Source: Hippopus hippopus
Taxonomy: Eukaryota; Mollusca; Bivalvia; Cardiida; Cardiidae
Length of the DNA: 64,000 bases
Assembly (NCBI GenBank): GCA_946811185.2
Contig: OX328106.1
Coordinates: 12,442,777-12,506,776 of the forward strand
Reading direction: 5' to 3'
Below are positions 44,908 to 55,243 of the stretch, piece after piece. The notes under the pieces were generated by a model, which was not told the origin of the DNA, ran no database searches, and worked only from the letters and a program-made list of their open reading frames with translations. Position numbers and translations under genes: made by a program. Numbering within the stretch: position 1 is the first letter of the stretch; each line of letters begins with the position of its first letter.

Positions 44908-45440
44908 CTTATTTCTTTACCAAACAACAGCAATGTAGACTTGTCTAAATTGACAGCATTTGCAGACATTTTAAATGTTGCTTCAATGATAGAATTTGTC
45001 TTTCTTAGTGTATAAAACATTGTGGAAAAAGGAGTAAATGCTGGTTACCAGCATTTTCTCCTTTTCCATGGATATTTTCAAAAGCCATATTTGTAAGTGT
45101 TGTTCAGAATTGTGTGGTACCGAGTTAAATGTTCAGATTTGTATTTGAAAGGTTGGAAAACATAGTTGAAAAATGGAAAAAAACGCTGTTTACTAGCATT
45201 TGTTCATTCACAATGTTTTCAAAAACTTTTTTCTTCAGGGTCGTTAAATCTTTGGATTGTATGGTAAACAGTTAACTGATTTACTAAACAGTCTTGTTCT
45301 CTACCTCACTGAAAGCATTTTTCAGCCAACTAATCAAATCGTGTTGTCTGTGAAATGGTAGAAAATATTGTCGGAACAATGTTTTCAAAAGCCTTCTTTC
45401 CCAAGCCTAGTTAAAACTTAAAATTGTTCGAAAAAGGGTT
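44908..45440 (-). mobile_element. MITE-1 copy followed by two degraded copies
   Basis: A reversed copy at 44908-45128 (right TTAA 45125-45128), then degraded copies at about 45130-45276 and 45280-45440. Confidence 0.75.
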
Positions 45441-45789
45441 AAAAATCTGTGTAACTTTAAATATGGGTTTTGGACTTGTATGCACCTGTAGAACTGTGAA
45501 TTGTTTACCATACAGTACCAAGAAAACTCACTGAACGTTTCTAGTCAAGAAATAAGTCGTCAATAGTTACAATTTCGACACTGCTTTTTAGAGAATATTC
45601 AAAAAGTCAAATCAAATATGTCTTGTGCAGTCTGATCTTGATTCTCACTAGCTACAAAAGCAACTAAAATTGTGAAAGGCGCTTGAAGGTCTGTTAAAAC
45701 AGACTGCTGGTCACCAACATTTTCTCCTTTTCCAACAATGTTTTCCAAAGCCATCATACATAATTGATTGATTGTATAGTGTTTAACGC

Positions 45790-46062
45790 AGTTTATAACA
45801 TTATTTCAGTTAAATCATGGTGACCAGTGCACTTATCCATGCTTTCCTGGAGTTTCCGTTACCAGTACTCCACACAATATTTTTAACAAGCCATTGGCTG
45901 CTTTCCCACATAACAATGATCAGATGTGAAAGAGGAATGAAACCTGTCTTAATGACTATCATCAATCCTCTGAAAGAAATTGGCTGAGGTGGGGATTGAA
46001 CCAGCAACTCTCTGTTCTTGAGTCCTGTACGATACCGTCTGTGCTACCGGGGCCTGGCCCAC
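45790..46062 (-). mobile_element. SINE family B copy
   Basis: Minus strand begins GGCCCCGGTAGCACAGACGG, B box GGTTCAATCCCCACC, and the GATTGATGATAGTCATTAAG body. Confidence 0.72.
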
Positions 46063-46123
46063 CATACATAAAGTAAAAAAAAAAAGACATTTGATTGTTA
46101 AGCAGGATAGATAAATCACATAC

Positions 46124-46153
46124 CTTGCAGTGGATTGTCAGGATCTTCAACAG
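46124..46153 (-). CDS. Exon x12: 30-nt cassette encoding an acidic linker
   Basis: A tiny exon with a good acceptor (ctgtttttcag) and donor (AAG|GTATGTG). It is phase 1 on both sides and encodes VEDPDNPLQ with flanking split codons. Its acidic, Pro-rich content suits an inter-repeat linker. It is symmetric, so skipping keeps the frame (x11 joins x13 as Val). It is short, so confidence is lower; RNA evidence would settle it. Confidence 0.65.
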
Positions 46154-46448
46154 CTGAAAAACAGAAAATACCAGTTTTCAAATATTTATAATCACAATGG
46201 TCTTTCTCTACTTTCTCATATCTATGATTTTATCCTCAACCTATTTACAAAAATTTAATACTCTTCAAACTTGAAAGCATCTGCAGACAACAAATCTGAT
46301 ATTGGTACAAATAAACAAAAGTTCTCAGATAGAAAACCATGTAGAAAAAAGAGAAAATGCCGGGTAAAAGCATATCCCAAATTCCAACAATGTTATTTAG
46401 CCGCTTATTCATACAAGACATTAAAACACCGGATTGATTGTTTAAGGG

Positions 46449-46906
46449 TTAACTGTTAACCACACAATCCCGAGTTTTAAAGACCCTAAGGAAGAAGGCC
46501 TTTGAAAACACTGTGTGAAAAGAAGAAAATGCAGGTAACCAGCATTTTCTCCTTTACCCACAATATTTTCTAACCTGTAAGAGACAAATTCCATCATTTG
46601 AGCCATAATGAATTTGTTGTCTACAAATACTGTCAATTTAGACAAGTCTAAATTTTGCTGTGTGGTAAAAGTTAACCCTTTACAACACAATCCTGAGGTT
46701 TTAGTGACTGCAAAAAAAAAGGACTTTTGAAAAACATTGTGGGAAAAGGAGAAAATGCTGGTAACCAGCATTTTCTTCTTTTCCCACAATTTTTTCTGCT
46801 CTATCAAGGACAAGTTTTACCCTTTGAGATTTTTTTTTTATTTGTCGTATACAAGTGCTGTCAATTTTGACCAGTCTAAAATTTTGCCTTTTGGTAAAAG
46901 AGTTTA
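46449..46906 (+). mobile_element. Two MITE-1 copies head to tail sharing one TTAA
   Basis: The first spans 46449-46675 and the second 46672-46906. TTAA at 46672-46675 is common to both. A degraded copy precedes them from about 46225. Confidence 0.85.
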
Positions 46907-47067
46907 GAAAAAAATTCATAATTAACCCTTGCACAGCCAATTGCTACTTGAAAATATCTATAGCAGATGGCATAAATCCAGATCACAGTGCAAAGAACAC
47001 GCAGTCTGATCATGATTCTACTTGTCATGAACCCAAAGCTAGAATTTTGCCAAACTTATTTATATTT

Positions 47068-47303
47068 GAGCCATGCTCTGTGAGGAGGGGATCTAACACA
47101 TTTTTAAATAGTATTGACTCAGGTCTGCCTATGCAGTCAGTACAGGCCTAGGACCTTCGTTGAAACTTTTTGCTTTTGTAGATTTTCAGCATGTCCAAGG
47201 ACCAGTCTCCCATGATTTAGTCCGTTGTTAGACAAAATAGATTTTATGGATCCATAAATATGTGATGTCTTGCTTGGTAAAATTCATCATGGAGATATGA
47301 TAA
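47068..47303 (+). mobile_element. MITE-3 copy, right end lost
   Basis: Left end TGAGCCATGCTCTGTGAGGA and a decayed palindrome at 47127-47158; right end replaced by a MITE-1 fragment. Confidence 0.7.
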
Positions 47304-47447
47304 CCCTTTTCCACACAATCACTAAATCTACCGCCCCAAGAAAGGAGGCTTTTAAAAATACAGGGAAAACGGATATAAAGGTGGTTACCAGCTTTTTTCT
47401 CTTATTTCAACAATATTTTCTACCCTATCAAAGCAAAATCTTAAAGA

Positions 47448-48076
47448 GGCCCTGATACTCATTTTCAGCCAGTTTTAATTCATCTTTATTTTATCAAACT
47501 ATAGTCATTCTCATATCTTCATGCCAAATATTGTGCCTCACGGTTGCAAGGTTGCTTAGATTACGGTCGATAGAAAATGCATTTCGCTGAGTTGCGGCCT
47601 TCCATGTAAACAGACTCGTTGTTTCCGGTTTTTGAATCGAAGATTTCGATATGTCCGTGATACATTCGGGTAGATTCATATGATGATCATGCATTCTGTC
47701 ATGTGACTATATTTGACCTTCGCCCTGTGTCTAATGAGGTAAACAAAGGAAAATGGAGGCTTCTTTGTTTCAGCCTCGATTTTCAGACAGAGGTCGCGGC
47801 CTATATATGCAAATTACACCGTATCCGACTCTAGGCGGAAACCAACGATAAATTTCCGTAACACACCGCCATTGTTTACAGCTCCGATCATCAGCCAGTT
47901 TTCTTCTGACCAATGTTCGGTTTCTAATACAAATCTCTGTGTTTCTTTTTTTCAAGTACACCATATATGTCAGTAATTTATCCATGTTTACACAAAGGAC
48001 TGATTTCTGTACCATTCTAAATTGTTTGAAATTTAACAGCGTTTCTGCTCACCGGCTGTAGACGGGCATCTTTAAC
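47448..48076. mobile_element. TIR element, longer copy of the 3832 family
   Basis: About 630 bp with ends AAAGAGGCCCTGATACTCAT and CTGTAGACGGGCATCTTTAA. It has more unique middle sequence than the copy at 3832. An 81-codon minus-strand frame inside is not supported as a gene. Confidence 0.7.
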
Positions 48077-48084
48077 ATTTGAGC

Positions 48085-48604
48085 AGCATTAAATTTGTTA
48101 TCTGCAAAATGCTTTCAATTTGGGAAAGTCTAAACTTTTGTGGTCTGGTAAAGAGTTAACTCTTTTACCAAACGACAAAATTTCAGATTGGTCCAAATTG
48201 AAAGCACTTGCAGACGACAAAATAAACGTTGCTAAAAAAAATTGAAACTTGTTTCCAGCAGGGTAGAAAACATTGTGGGAAAAGGAGAAAATGCTGGTTA
48301 CCCAGCATTTTCTCCTTTTCCCACAATGTTTTCAAAAGGCTTCTATCTCAGGGTCGTAAAAACCAGGGATTGACTCTTTACTTGCACAATCCTGAGTTTT
48401 AATGACCCCTAGGAAAAAACCTTTTGAAAACATTGTTGGAAAAGAAGAAAATGCTGGTAACCAGCATTTTCTCCTTTTCCCACAACATTTTCTACCATTT
48501 CAAAACAAATTACATCATTTGAGCCACATTTTATTTGTTGCCTGCAAATGCTTTTAATTTGGACATCACAGTCTTCATTTTATCTCATGTGGTAAAAAGT
48601 TTAA
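48085..48604. mobile_element. Three adjoining MITE-1 copies
   Basis: A right arm ends at TTAA 48156-48159; a reversed copy spans 48156-48372; a forward copy spans 48370-48604 with a right TTAA. The last is followed by a fragment of MITE-3 (CCCCCTTTTGCCAGAGCATG). Confidence 0.83.
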
Positions 48605-48804
48605 CCCCCCTTTTGCCAGAGCATGGCTCAACTTCAATGGACACAGTGAGTCATTACCATACAGCAAAACTTCTGGCTAATCCATATGCAAAACATTTGC
48701 TGACACCAATTAATTTGGCTTATAGGATGGGAAATTATGAGAAAGAGGTCATAGAGAATATATAGCTTTGAAGACAGATTTTGTTTGTAGATAAAGATTT
48801 TGTG

Positions 48805-49020
48805 TGGTGTCCATGGTTGTGAGGTACAGCGTCCATCTCGTAACCAAAAGGTCCTGAGTTTGATACCCGGGAGTGGGTACCAACTTTGGGATTATTCATT
48901 AGCCTACACATTTGGCGCGAGTACTGGTGTAGTTTCAAGGAAGCAGAATCAAGAGAGGTAAGTATAAGTTGCAAGAACTTGTTTCTCAATCAATGTAAAA
49001 AATATGTTTAAACTAAACTA
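48805..49020 (+). mobile_element. SINE family C copy
   Basis: TTGTGAGGTACAGCGTCCAT (A box), TGAGTTTGATACCCGGGAG (B box), same GGAAGCAGAATCAAGAGAGG tail as the reversed copy at 35500. Confidence 0.72.
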
Positions 49021-49234
49021 AAACTTTAACTCTTTAGCAGAAACCAAAATTTTAGACTTGTCTCAAATTGAAAGTATTTGTGGACAGTAACTTAAATATG
49101 ACTCAAGAGATGGGATTTTTCTGTGAAAGGATTGGATAATATTCTACGAAAATGAGAAAATGCTGGTGAGAACCAATTCTGCTTTTTCCAACAGAAAGTT
49201 CTTTTATCATAAGAATGGTGTGAAAGGTGTTTAC

Positions 49235-49391
49235 CTGGGCAGTCCTCTGTCATATTTTTAGCCCATTCAAGGACATCTTTGAGAAGCTCCGTCTCTAACA
49301 GGTAGCTGTCTAAACCATTGAGACAGGTGTAAAAAGTTCTTGAGGCATTGCAAAAAGCTTGAACTTGGGAGGAATTGAACAAAAGGGTAAC
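49235..49391 (-). CDS. Exon x11: B half of repeat 8
   Basis: Phase 0 in, phase 1 out, 52 residues. VTLLFNSSQVQAFCNASRTF continues to YTC and about 25 helical residues, then TEDC. The B half is complete with its three cysteines. NSS, NAS and NMT sequons are present. The phase-1 exit leads into the 30-nt cassette x12, or directly to x13 if that cassette is skipped. Confidence 0.85.
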
Positions 49392-49509
49392 CTAGAAACA
49401 AAAATATGGTTGTGGATTTACTGATTTTCCGTTTATTTATCATTGCAACTGGGTTGCCCATGTGGGCAACACCCAAATGAGGCTGTTAGTTATGTTATGG
49501 AGGATAGTG

Positions 49510-50612
49510 CAAAATACAGGATAACAAGACCGGCAAATTGTCACAAGATACGCCCGTCCCACCGCCAGTTGTCGAGGGGGGATAATAATCGTAAAGGGCA
49601 GGTAGAGGAAAATAGTAGGGCAGCAGAAATCATGTGATTGAAATAGGTATGAATGTCTCCTCTAATGTTAAGGAAACATGCATATAAAGTTTCAGGTGAA
49701 AAGACAAAGTTATATTGTAGAGATCGAAGCATGAAAAGCTGTAAAAAAAAAATAATGATTACGGAATAATTCCAGAAGGGCACTAGGTAAGGTTACGCCT
49801 CTAGTGCATTGCACTTTTCGTAACTGCAACAAACATGTTTACCAAGTCTTAAGTCAATTTGACTTGAGGTGACAAAGTTCCATTCCGGACAAGCAAGAAA
49901 TACTGTAAAAATGAAGATCAAAGTAGAATTACTCAAAATCCGCGCTAGGTAGAGTTATTGTTCTTGCGCACTGTACTCCATAATATTGCAACAAACATGC
50001 ATACCAAGTTTGAAGTCGTTCTGACTTGAGATGACAAAGTTATATTCCGGACAAGCACTAAATGCTGTAAAAATGACGATCAAAGGGAAATAACTCAAAG
50101 ACAGCACAAGGTAGAGTTACAATTCTTGTGCACTGCACTTCCAAATATTGCAACAAATAAGCATACCATATTTCAAGTCATTCCTACTTAAGATGACAAA
50201 GTTATGCTCCGGACAAGCAAGAAATGCTATAAAATGAAGATCAAAGGGGGAATAACTCAAAATTTGTGCTAGGAAGAGTTATGGTTCTTGTGCACTGCAC
50301 TTCGTAATTTTTCAACAATCATCCATACCAAATTTGAAGATGTTCAGACTATAGATGACAAAGTTATATTCCGGACAAGCAGAAAATGCTGTAAAAATGA
50401 CGATCAAAGGGAAATAACTCAAAGACAGTATGAGGTAGAGTTATGGTTTTTTTCACACTGCACTCCGTATTATTGCAATAAACACAAATGCCAAGTTTCA
50501 AGTCAATCGGACTGGAGATGACAAAGTTATGCTCCGGACAAAGAACTGGACGCTGCCCGCCAGTACGCCATGGGTGATCCCATAATACGTCCCGTCTTCG
50601 ATGGGCGTATAA
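49510..50612 (+). mobile_element. Pearl/Helitron-like element with about 165-bp tandem repeats
   Basis: Begins ATAACAAGACCGGCAAATTG and ends with a hairpin TACGTCCCGTCTTCGATGGGCG followed by TATAAAAA. In between, GACAAAGTTATATTCCGGAC recurs roughly every 152-172 bp about five times. No coding capacity. Confidence 0.77.
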
Positions 50613-50659
50613 AAACCAATATTAAGTTATGTCTGGATCCATAACAAGCTTTGTGTATG

Positions 50660-50910
50660 GTACCATCACACTTGACCTAGATTAAGCGTTGCCTCCAAAA
50701 GACTTTTAGTATATTCTTTTGAGTTGACCAGCTCTAGGAATCCCATGTAACCACTGTTGAAACAATGGTCAGCGGTTACAGAGGAATGAATCCTGTTGCA
50801 ATGACTATCACCAATCTTCTGAAAGAAATTGACTGAGCAGGGGATCGAACCAGTGACCCCCTGTTCTGAAGTCCTGTACACTGCCGACTGAGCTGCCAGG
50901 GCTCAACTGT
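50660..50910 (-). mobile_element. SINE family B copy, best preserved
   Basis: Minus strand: GAGCCCTGGCAGCTCAGTCG (A box) and CACTGGTTCGATCCCCTGC (B box), then AGATTGGTGATAGTCATTGC. A tRNA-derived SINE. Confidence 0.77.
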
Positions 50911-50922
50911 GTGTCGAGAGTG

Positions 50923-51134
50923 TTAACTCATTCATTACCAAAGACAACTTAAGTGGCTTTCGCAAACGGCAAACATCAAGATCAGACTGCACAGAATGTG
51001 CAGTCCAATCTTGGATCTATACCGTGCGATCTGTGGTACTTATCTATGACAATATTTCTCTTCAAATGCAATGAACATCTACTCTTAAAACCAGAAAACA
51101 AGTGGAATTTCAGGACTTGGTAGTGAAAGAGTTA
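50923..51134 (-). mobile_element. MITE-2 copy with TTAA ends
   Basis: TTAACTCATTCATTACCAAA at the left, TTGGTAGTGAAAGAGTTAA at the right; imperfect hairpin at 50970-51030. Confidence 0.75.
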
Positions 51135-51159
51135 ATAATAACTATGTAGAATAAAAAGT

Positions 51160-51650
51160 GTATAGCCCTCTATCCTTATATAGCCTAGCAATGGAAAGAA
51201 AACAGAAGGTGATCAGCCTTTAGAGTACCAAATAAATTTAACCCTTTTCCACACAATCCTGAGTTTTAATGACCCTACGGAAAAGGCCTTTCAAAAACAT
51301 TGTGGGAAAAGGAGAAAATGCTGGCTACCAGCATTTTCTCGTTTTCCAACAATATTTTTTACTGTTTGACAGAAATATTTTCAATTTTGAATTACAACTA
51401 ATTTGTTGTCTGCAAATGCTTCAAATTTGGACAAGTCTAAAATTTTGTTGTTTGGTAAAGAGTTAACAGACACTTTCAGTCTAGAAGTAAGACCAGAATA
51501 ATTGCTGTCTCAGGGTTGCTATTGTTCGGAATGTCTTAGTAAAGCAGACAGTGAAGATCAAAGATCAGACTGCATATTTTGTGCTGTCTGATCTTAATCT
51601 ACACAGGCCGCAAAAACAACTATAGATGTGAAAGGCACTCTTTTCAACAC
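51160..51650 (+). mobile_element. MITE-2b copy interrupted by MITE-1
   Basis: Left part to 51237 and right part from 51467 flank the MITE-1 insertion; hairpin core at 51548-51608. Confidence 0.77.
51238..51466 (+). mobile_element. MITE-1 copy inserted in a MITE-2 copy
   Basis: A 229-bp TTAA-ended copy. Left flank GAGTACCAAATAAAT and right flank CAGACACTTTCAGTCTAG belong to one MITE-2b copy (compare 38550-38580), so the TTAA was duplicated on insertion. Confidence 0.87.
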
Positions 51651-51773
51651 ATAAACAATACTTTTCAACCCAAGTGGGAAAAAAAAAATCAACCTTTTTT
51701 AGTCAGGGATAAAAGCTCCAGAATCGCCACCAATTTTCGACCAGCATGTATTAGTATAGGAGAAAGTTTACAT

Positions 51774-51806
<33 letters not shown>

Positions 51807-51818
51807 AGGGAGAGAGAG
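51774..51818 (+). repeat. (GA)n microsatellite
   Basis: Run of GA dinucleotides with GGGAGGGAGGGA interruption, adjoining the x10 donor. On the transcript it is a CT-rich tract right after the 5' splice site. Confidence 0.9.
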
Positions 51819-51824
51819 CTTTAC

Positions 51825-52005
51825 CTCTTCCATGAAAGTTCTCACACAGACTTGCCATGGTGTACTCTCAAGCTCTATGGTTGGTGATAAATTGCAACTG
51901 TAAAATTCTATTCCTTTGAAGAAAGCATACTCTGGTACTGTTGCCAGTGGACTAGAGCATCCATAATATAATGAGGATATTTCTGGCATTTTGTCAGCAG
52001 CATTT
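51825..52005 (-). CDS. Exon x10: B half of repeat 7, A half of repeat 8
   Basis: Phase 2 in, but phase 0 out, 60 residues ending FMEE. The B half lacks B1 (SSLYYGC first), in step with the missing A2 of x9. The following A half (CNLSPTIELESTPWQVC) has no third cysteine, and the intron falls after Glu rather than after Cys. The (GA)n microsatellite at 51775-51818 lies just beyond the donor. This is the one repeat where the intron phase departs from the array rule. Confidence 0.82.
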
Positions 52006-52164
52006 CTGAAAAGATATAAAAAAAAAAGAGAAAATAATTGCTTAAAGGATAAACATTTACTAAGGCAAAGACTTTGGTCACAAGAGCACAGCATGTCAGT
52101 GCTAACACTCAGTCAAAGCAATTTTTTCAGTGAAAATTCAGTCAATTAACTGATTAACTGTACT

Positions 52165-52485
52165 GTGTTTAAAGCCATTTTCAACATTATTTCATTTAGA
52201 TCACGCCAGCCAGTGCACCTATCCATACAGTCCAAAAGTTCTGCAACCAGTGCTCTGCACAACATTTTTCCCAAGCTAGTTGCTGCTTTCCCACATAACC
52301 ATTGTCAAAACAATGATCAGCGGTGAGAGAGGAATGAATCCTGTCATAATGACTATCATCGATCCTCCTAAAGAAACTGGCATCATCAATCCTTGGAAAG
52401 AAAGTCACCTAGCTAGGGATTCGAACCAGTAATTTCCTGGCCTCAAGTCCTGTATGCTACCAATTGTGCTAACAGGGCTTGGTTG
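52165..52485 (-). mobile_element. SINE family B copy with internal duplication
   Basis: B-box-like TACTGGTTCGAATCCCTAG; the AGAAACTGGCATCATCAATC segment repeats the body boundary twice. Just downstream of x9 in the transcript. Confidence 0.72.
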
Positions 52486-52525
52486 TATGGACAAAGAGTT
52501 AAACCCTCGAAATAAATTGTCTTAC

Positions 52526-52714
52526 TCGCAAATTAGGGTTTGATTGGACTCTGTGTTGGAATCTTGAATGAAGGTAGCAGAATCATCTACAGCTTGATAA
52601 GGCGTACAAGTTGCGTTACAATTCGTAAGGTTGGCCAGATATTGCTGTTTCTGATCACTATCTGGGCAGTTCTTCACATAGCAGTTGACACACTCATATT
52701 GTTTTTTCCTTTTC
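52526..52714 (-). CDS. Exon x9: B half of repeat 6 with extra Cys, A half of repeat 7
   Basis: Phase 2 in and out, 62 residues. The N-terminal KRKKQYECVNCYVKNC is basic and has one cysteine more than the usual B half. NLT, NAT and NQT sequons follow, so this segment is probably glycosylated. The A half runs from NATCTPYQA to TLIC and lacks a canonical A2. The acceptor has a T-rich tract and the donor is GA|GTAAGA. A dibasic KRKK at the exon start could be a processing site; that is speculative. Confidence 0.85.
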
Positions 52715-53164
52715 CTGAAAAAAACAGAGAAACAAATAGAGCATTTTGCATGTACAAGGAACTTGAAATTAAGGAAATAAGCTAAAAAATTAACTCAATT
52801 TCAAGAGATAATTATCTATTCGAGTGACACTTAACCCTTTACCAAATAACCCCTGGTTTTCATGACCCTGGAAAAGATGTCTTTTGAAAACATTGTGAGA
52901 AAAGGAGAAAATGATGGTAACCAGCATTTTCTCCTTTTTCCAAAATGTTTTCTGCCATATCAGAGAGCTAAAGCTCATTTGTACCAATGTTGAATTTGTC
53001 CTCTGCACATTGTTAGAATTTGAAATGGGATTCATCCAAAGAACAAGCTTCAAGTGTCAATGAACATTGTTTATGTATACAGATATAAAAGATAGACTAG
53101 TGAACAGGATTGTAAATTTTAAAGTGCAAAATAAACTGAGACCTTCCTTTGTTTAACAATTATA

Positions 53165-53660
53165 CATGTACATTTCTAATATGCCTACCTGAACAGTAAG
53201 TAATTTCTTAACATTTGAGACCGGCGCAAGATCAGACATAATTCAATTGGAATGGGGGGGGGGGAGGGTCCTGGGGAGACACCAAGCCTTTTTGGTGGTT
53301 TCAGCTTGGCCTTATCCTCAGCCTGACAGTCTCACAAGCTGCAGGTTGTGTAGTGTGGTTTTGTAGTTGTACATGTCTGGGTGTTTTTGGGATGGGGCCT
53401 ACCTCTGTATAACGAGGGGGTCCCCCTCCACCTCTATGTATAGAGGGAAGGTTCAGAGCAGCAAAACACTCTGATCCTTTACTTCGAGGATGGGGTATAC
53501 GGGCTGACCCCTTCAGGCTGTCCACATGGGAGTAACCTGTGGGACGTCGTCACTTTGACAACACTGGACATGGACTGGCCAGAAACACGATGGGTCGTAG
53601 GTAGTCTGTAGTCTCCCCATGGCTGGGGGCACAAAATGTCATTTGTTAGTTATGATTGTT
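53165..53660. other. GC-rich intronic patch, unidentified
   Basis: Markedly more GC-rich than its surroundings (GGGGGGGGGAGGGTCCTGGG, GTCCCCCTCCACCTCTATG). No splice-site-bounded frame fits the gene, and the 74-codon minus frame lacks conserved features. Possibly a fragment of a different transposon. Confidence 0.45.
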
Positions 53661-54028
53661 CAATGTAATTTCTAGTTTTTTCCTGACCTTGCCGCCCAAA
53701 TATGCCAACAAAATTGTAATTGTAAAATCTGCATTAAATGAGATATTTTGAGTCAAATCAGTATTACAGTGTTAATTTTATCCCTTGTTGCTTCAATGAC
53801 AAAGTTGAAGCCATCAGGTATATTTAAGTTCTTTTCATTCTGTCAATACTGATTTAAAAGGAGAAAATACTGGATACCAGCAATTTCTCATACCACAATG
53901 TTTTCTCCTTTTCCAAAAAAGCTTTTTCAAAAATGTTTTCAAGTGTTTTTCTTCAGGGTTGTTAAGACATAGGATTGTTTGACAGGGGGTTATTCAATCC
54001 CAAAATCCTTTTTGAAGAGCAAACTCAC

Positions 54029-54286
54029 ATGCACTTTTCCTCCTCTGAATCCGTGTCGTTAATCTGGTTCTCATCTTCACAGACCTGTGCTTGTGCAAAA
54101 TCACAGTCTGCAGCAGAATCGCCTCGTGTTGCAGCACAAATTTTCTCATCTAAGTCAATGTCGCAATACATGGAGCCTTTTACCATTCGCAGCACCTTTA
54201 AAACTCCATCTGCAATAGCTTTACGCTCGTCCTCCGTGCAGGTTGTCATTAGTGCATCTAGACATTCAAAACCAGTAGCAATATGC
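54029..54286 (-). CDS. Exon x8: B half of repeat 5, A half of repeat 6
   Basis: Phase 2 in and out, 85 residues. A complete B half (HIATGFECLDALMTTC, then about 24 residues and C) is followed by a short linker with an extra Cys (EKICAATRGDSAADC). A complete A half follows (CDFAQAQVC to EEEKC). An NDT sequon is present. The donor AT|GTGAGT gives Met at the junction with x9. Repeat 5 is one of the clean six-cysteine copies. Confidence 0.9.
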
Positions 54287-54409
54287 CTGAAAATATTGAA
54301 GAACTCATATAATTAATTTTAGTCTTTTTTGGACATATTTAGTTCAACATTACAGTATGGACCTATGCCAGACACACCAAATAATGATGAAGATCACACA
54401 AAATAAAAC

Positions 54410-54673
54410 TGAGCTATGCTCTGTGAAAAGGGGGTTTAATGCATCTGCAAAGAGTATCATCCCAGGTCAGTCTGGGCAGTCCGTGCAGGCTGACCTGGGT
54501 CCATACTAATAACTATTGATCACTTCTCTGCATGTCAAAGGACCAGTTTACCTCATGATTAAGATGGTTGTTAGACAAAATGAATTTTATAGATCCATAA
54601 TTATATGATGACTTTCTAAGTATAATGGATCATGGAGCTACATTAAACTGCCTTTTGCCAGAGTATGGCTCAG
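54410..54673 (+). mobile_element. MITE-3 copy
   Basis: GAGCTATGCTCTGTGAAAAG and CCAGAGTATGGCTCA ends; palindrome CCCAGGTCAGTCTGGGC at about 54460-54500. Directly followed by the MITE-1 array. Confidence 0.82.
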
Positions 54674-54684
54674 TTATTCGTCTC

Positions 54685-55189
54685 TTAACCCTTTATCAGA
54701 CGACAAAATTTTAGCCTTGTCCAAACTGAAAGCATTTGCACATGACAATTTCAATGTGGCCAAAACGGTGCAATGTTTCTTTGATAGGGTATAAAACATT
54801 GTGGGAAAAGGAGAAAATGCTGGCTACCAGCATTTTCTCCCAGCATTTTCTCCATTTCCCACAATGTTTTCCAAAGGCTTCTTTGCCAGGGTTGTTAAAG
54901 TCAGCATTGTGCAGTTACGGGTTATCCAGAAACTTAATTTTAAGGCAATCTATATTGAAAGCATTTGCAGGTGACAGAGTAAATGTGGGTAAAATTGTGG
55001 GATTTGTCTTGGAAAGGGTAAAAAATTTTTTGTAAACTGAGTGATGGTTACCAATGTTTTCAAATGGCCTTCTTCCTCTAGGCCAAACAATCCGAACAGC
55101 TTTTAAAAACATTGTGGGAAAAGGAGAAAATGCTGGAAACCAGCCTTTTCTCCTTTTCCAACAATGTTTTCTACTCCCCCCCCCCCCCC

Positions 55190-55243
<54 letters not shown>

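Noticed and set aside
46442..46813. 123-codon frame (and dozens like it) with NIVGKGENAGYQHFLLFPQC-type peptides
   Set aside because: These are read-throughs of the MITE-1 palindrome. The same peptide appears on both strands all over the window and has no host-gene context.
47770..48015. 81-codon minus-strand frame as a gene
   Set aside because: It lies inside a terminal-inverted-repeat element (47448-48076) and has no counterpart at the related copy 3832-4192.
53301..53525. 74-codon minus-strand frame in the GC-rich patch
   Set aside because: Low-complexity Pro/Gly/Arg content, no cysteines, no phase-compatible splice sites with x8 or x9.
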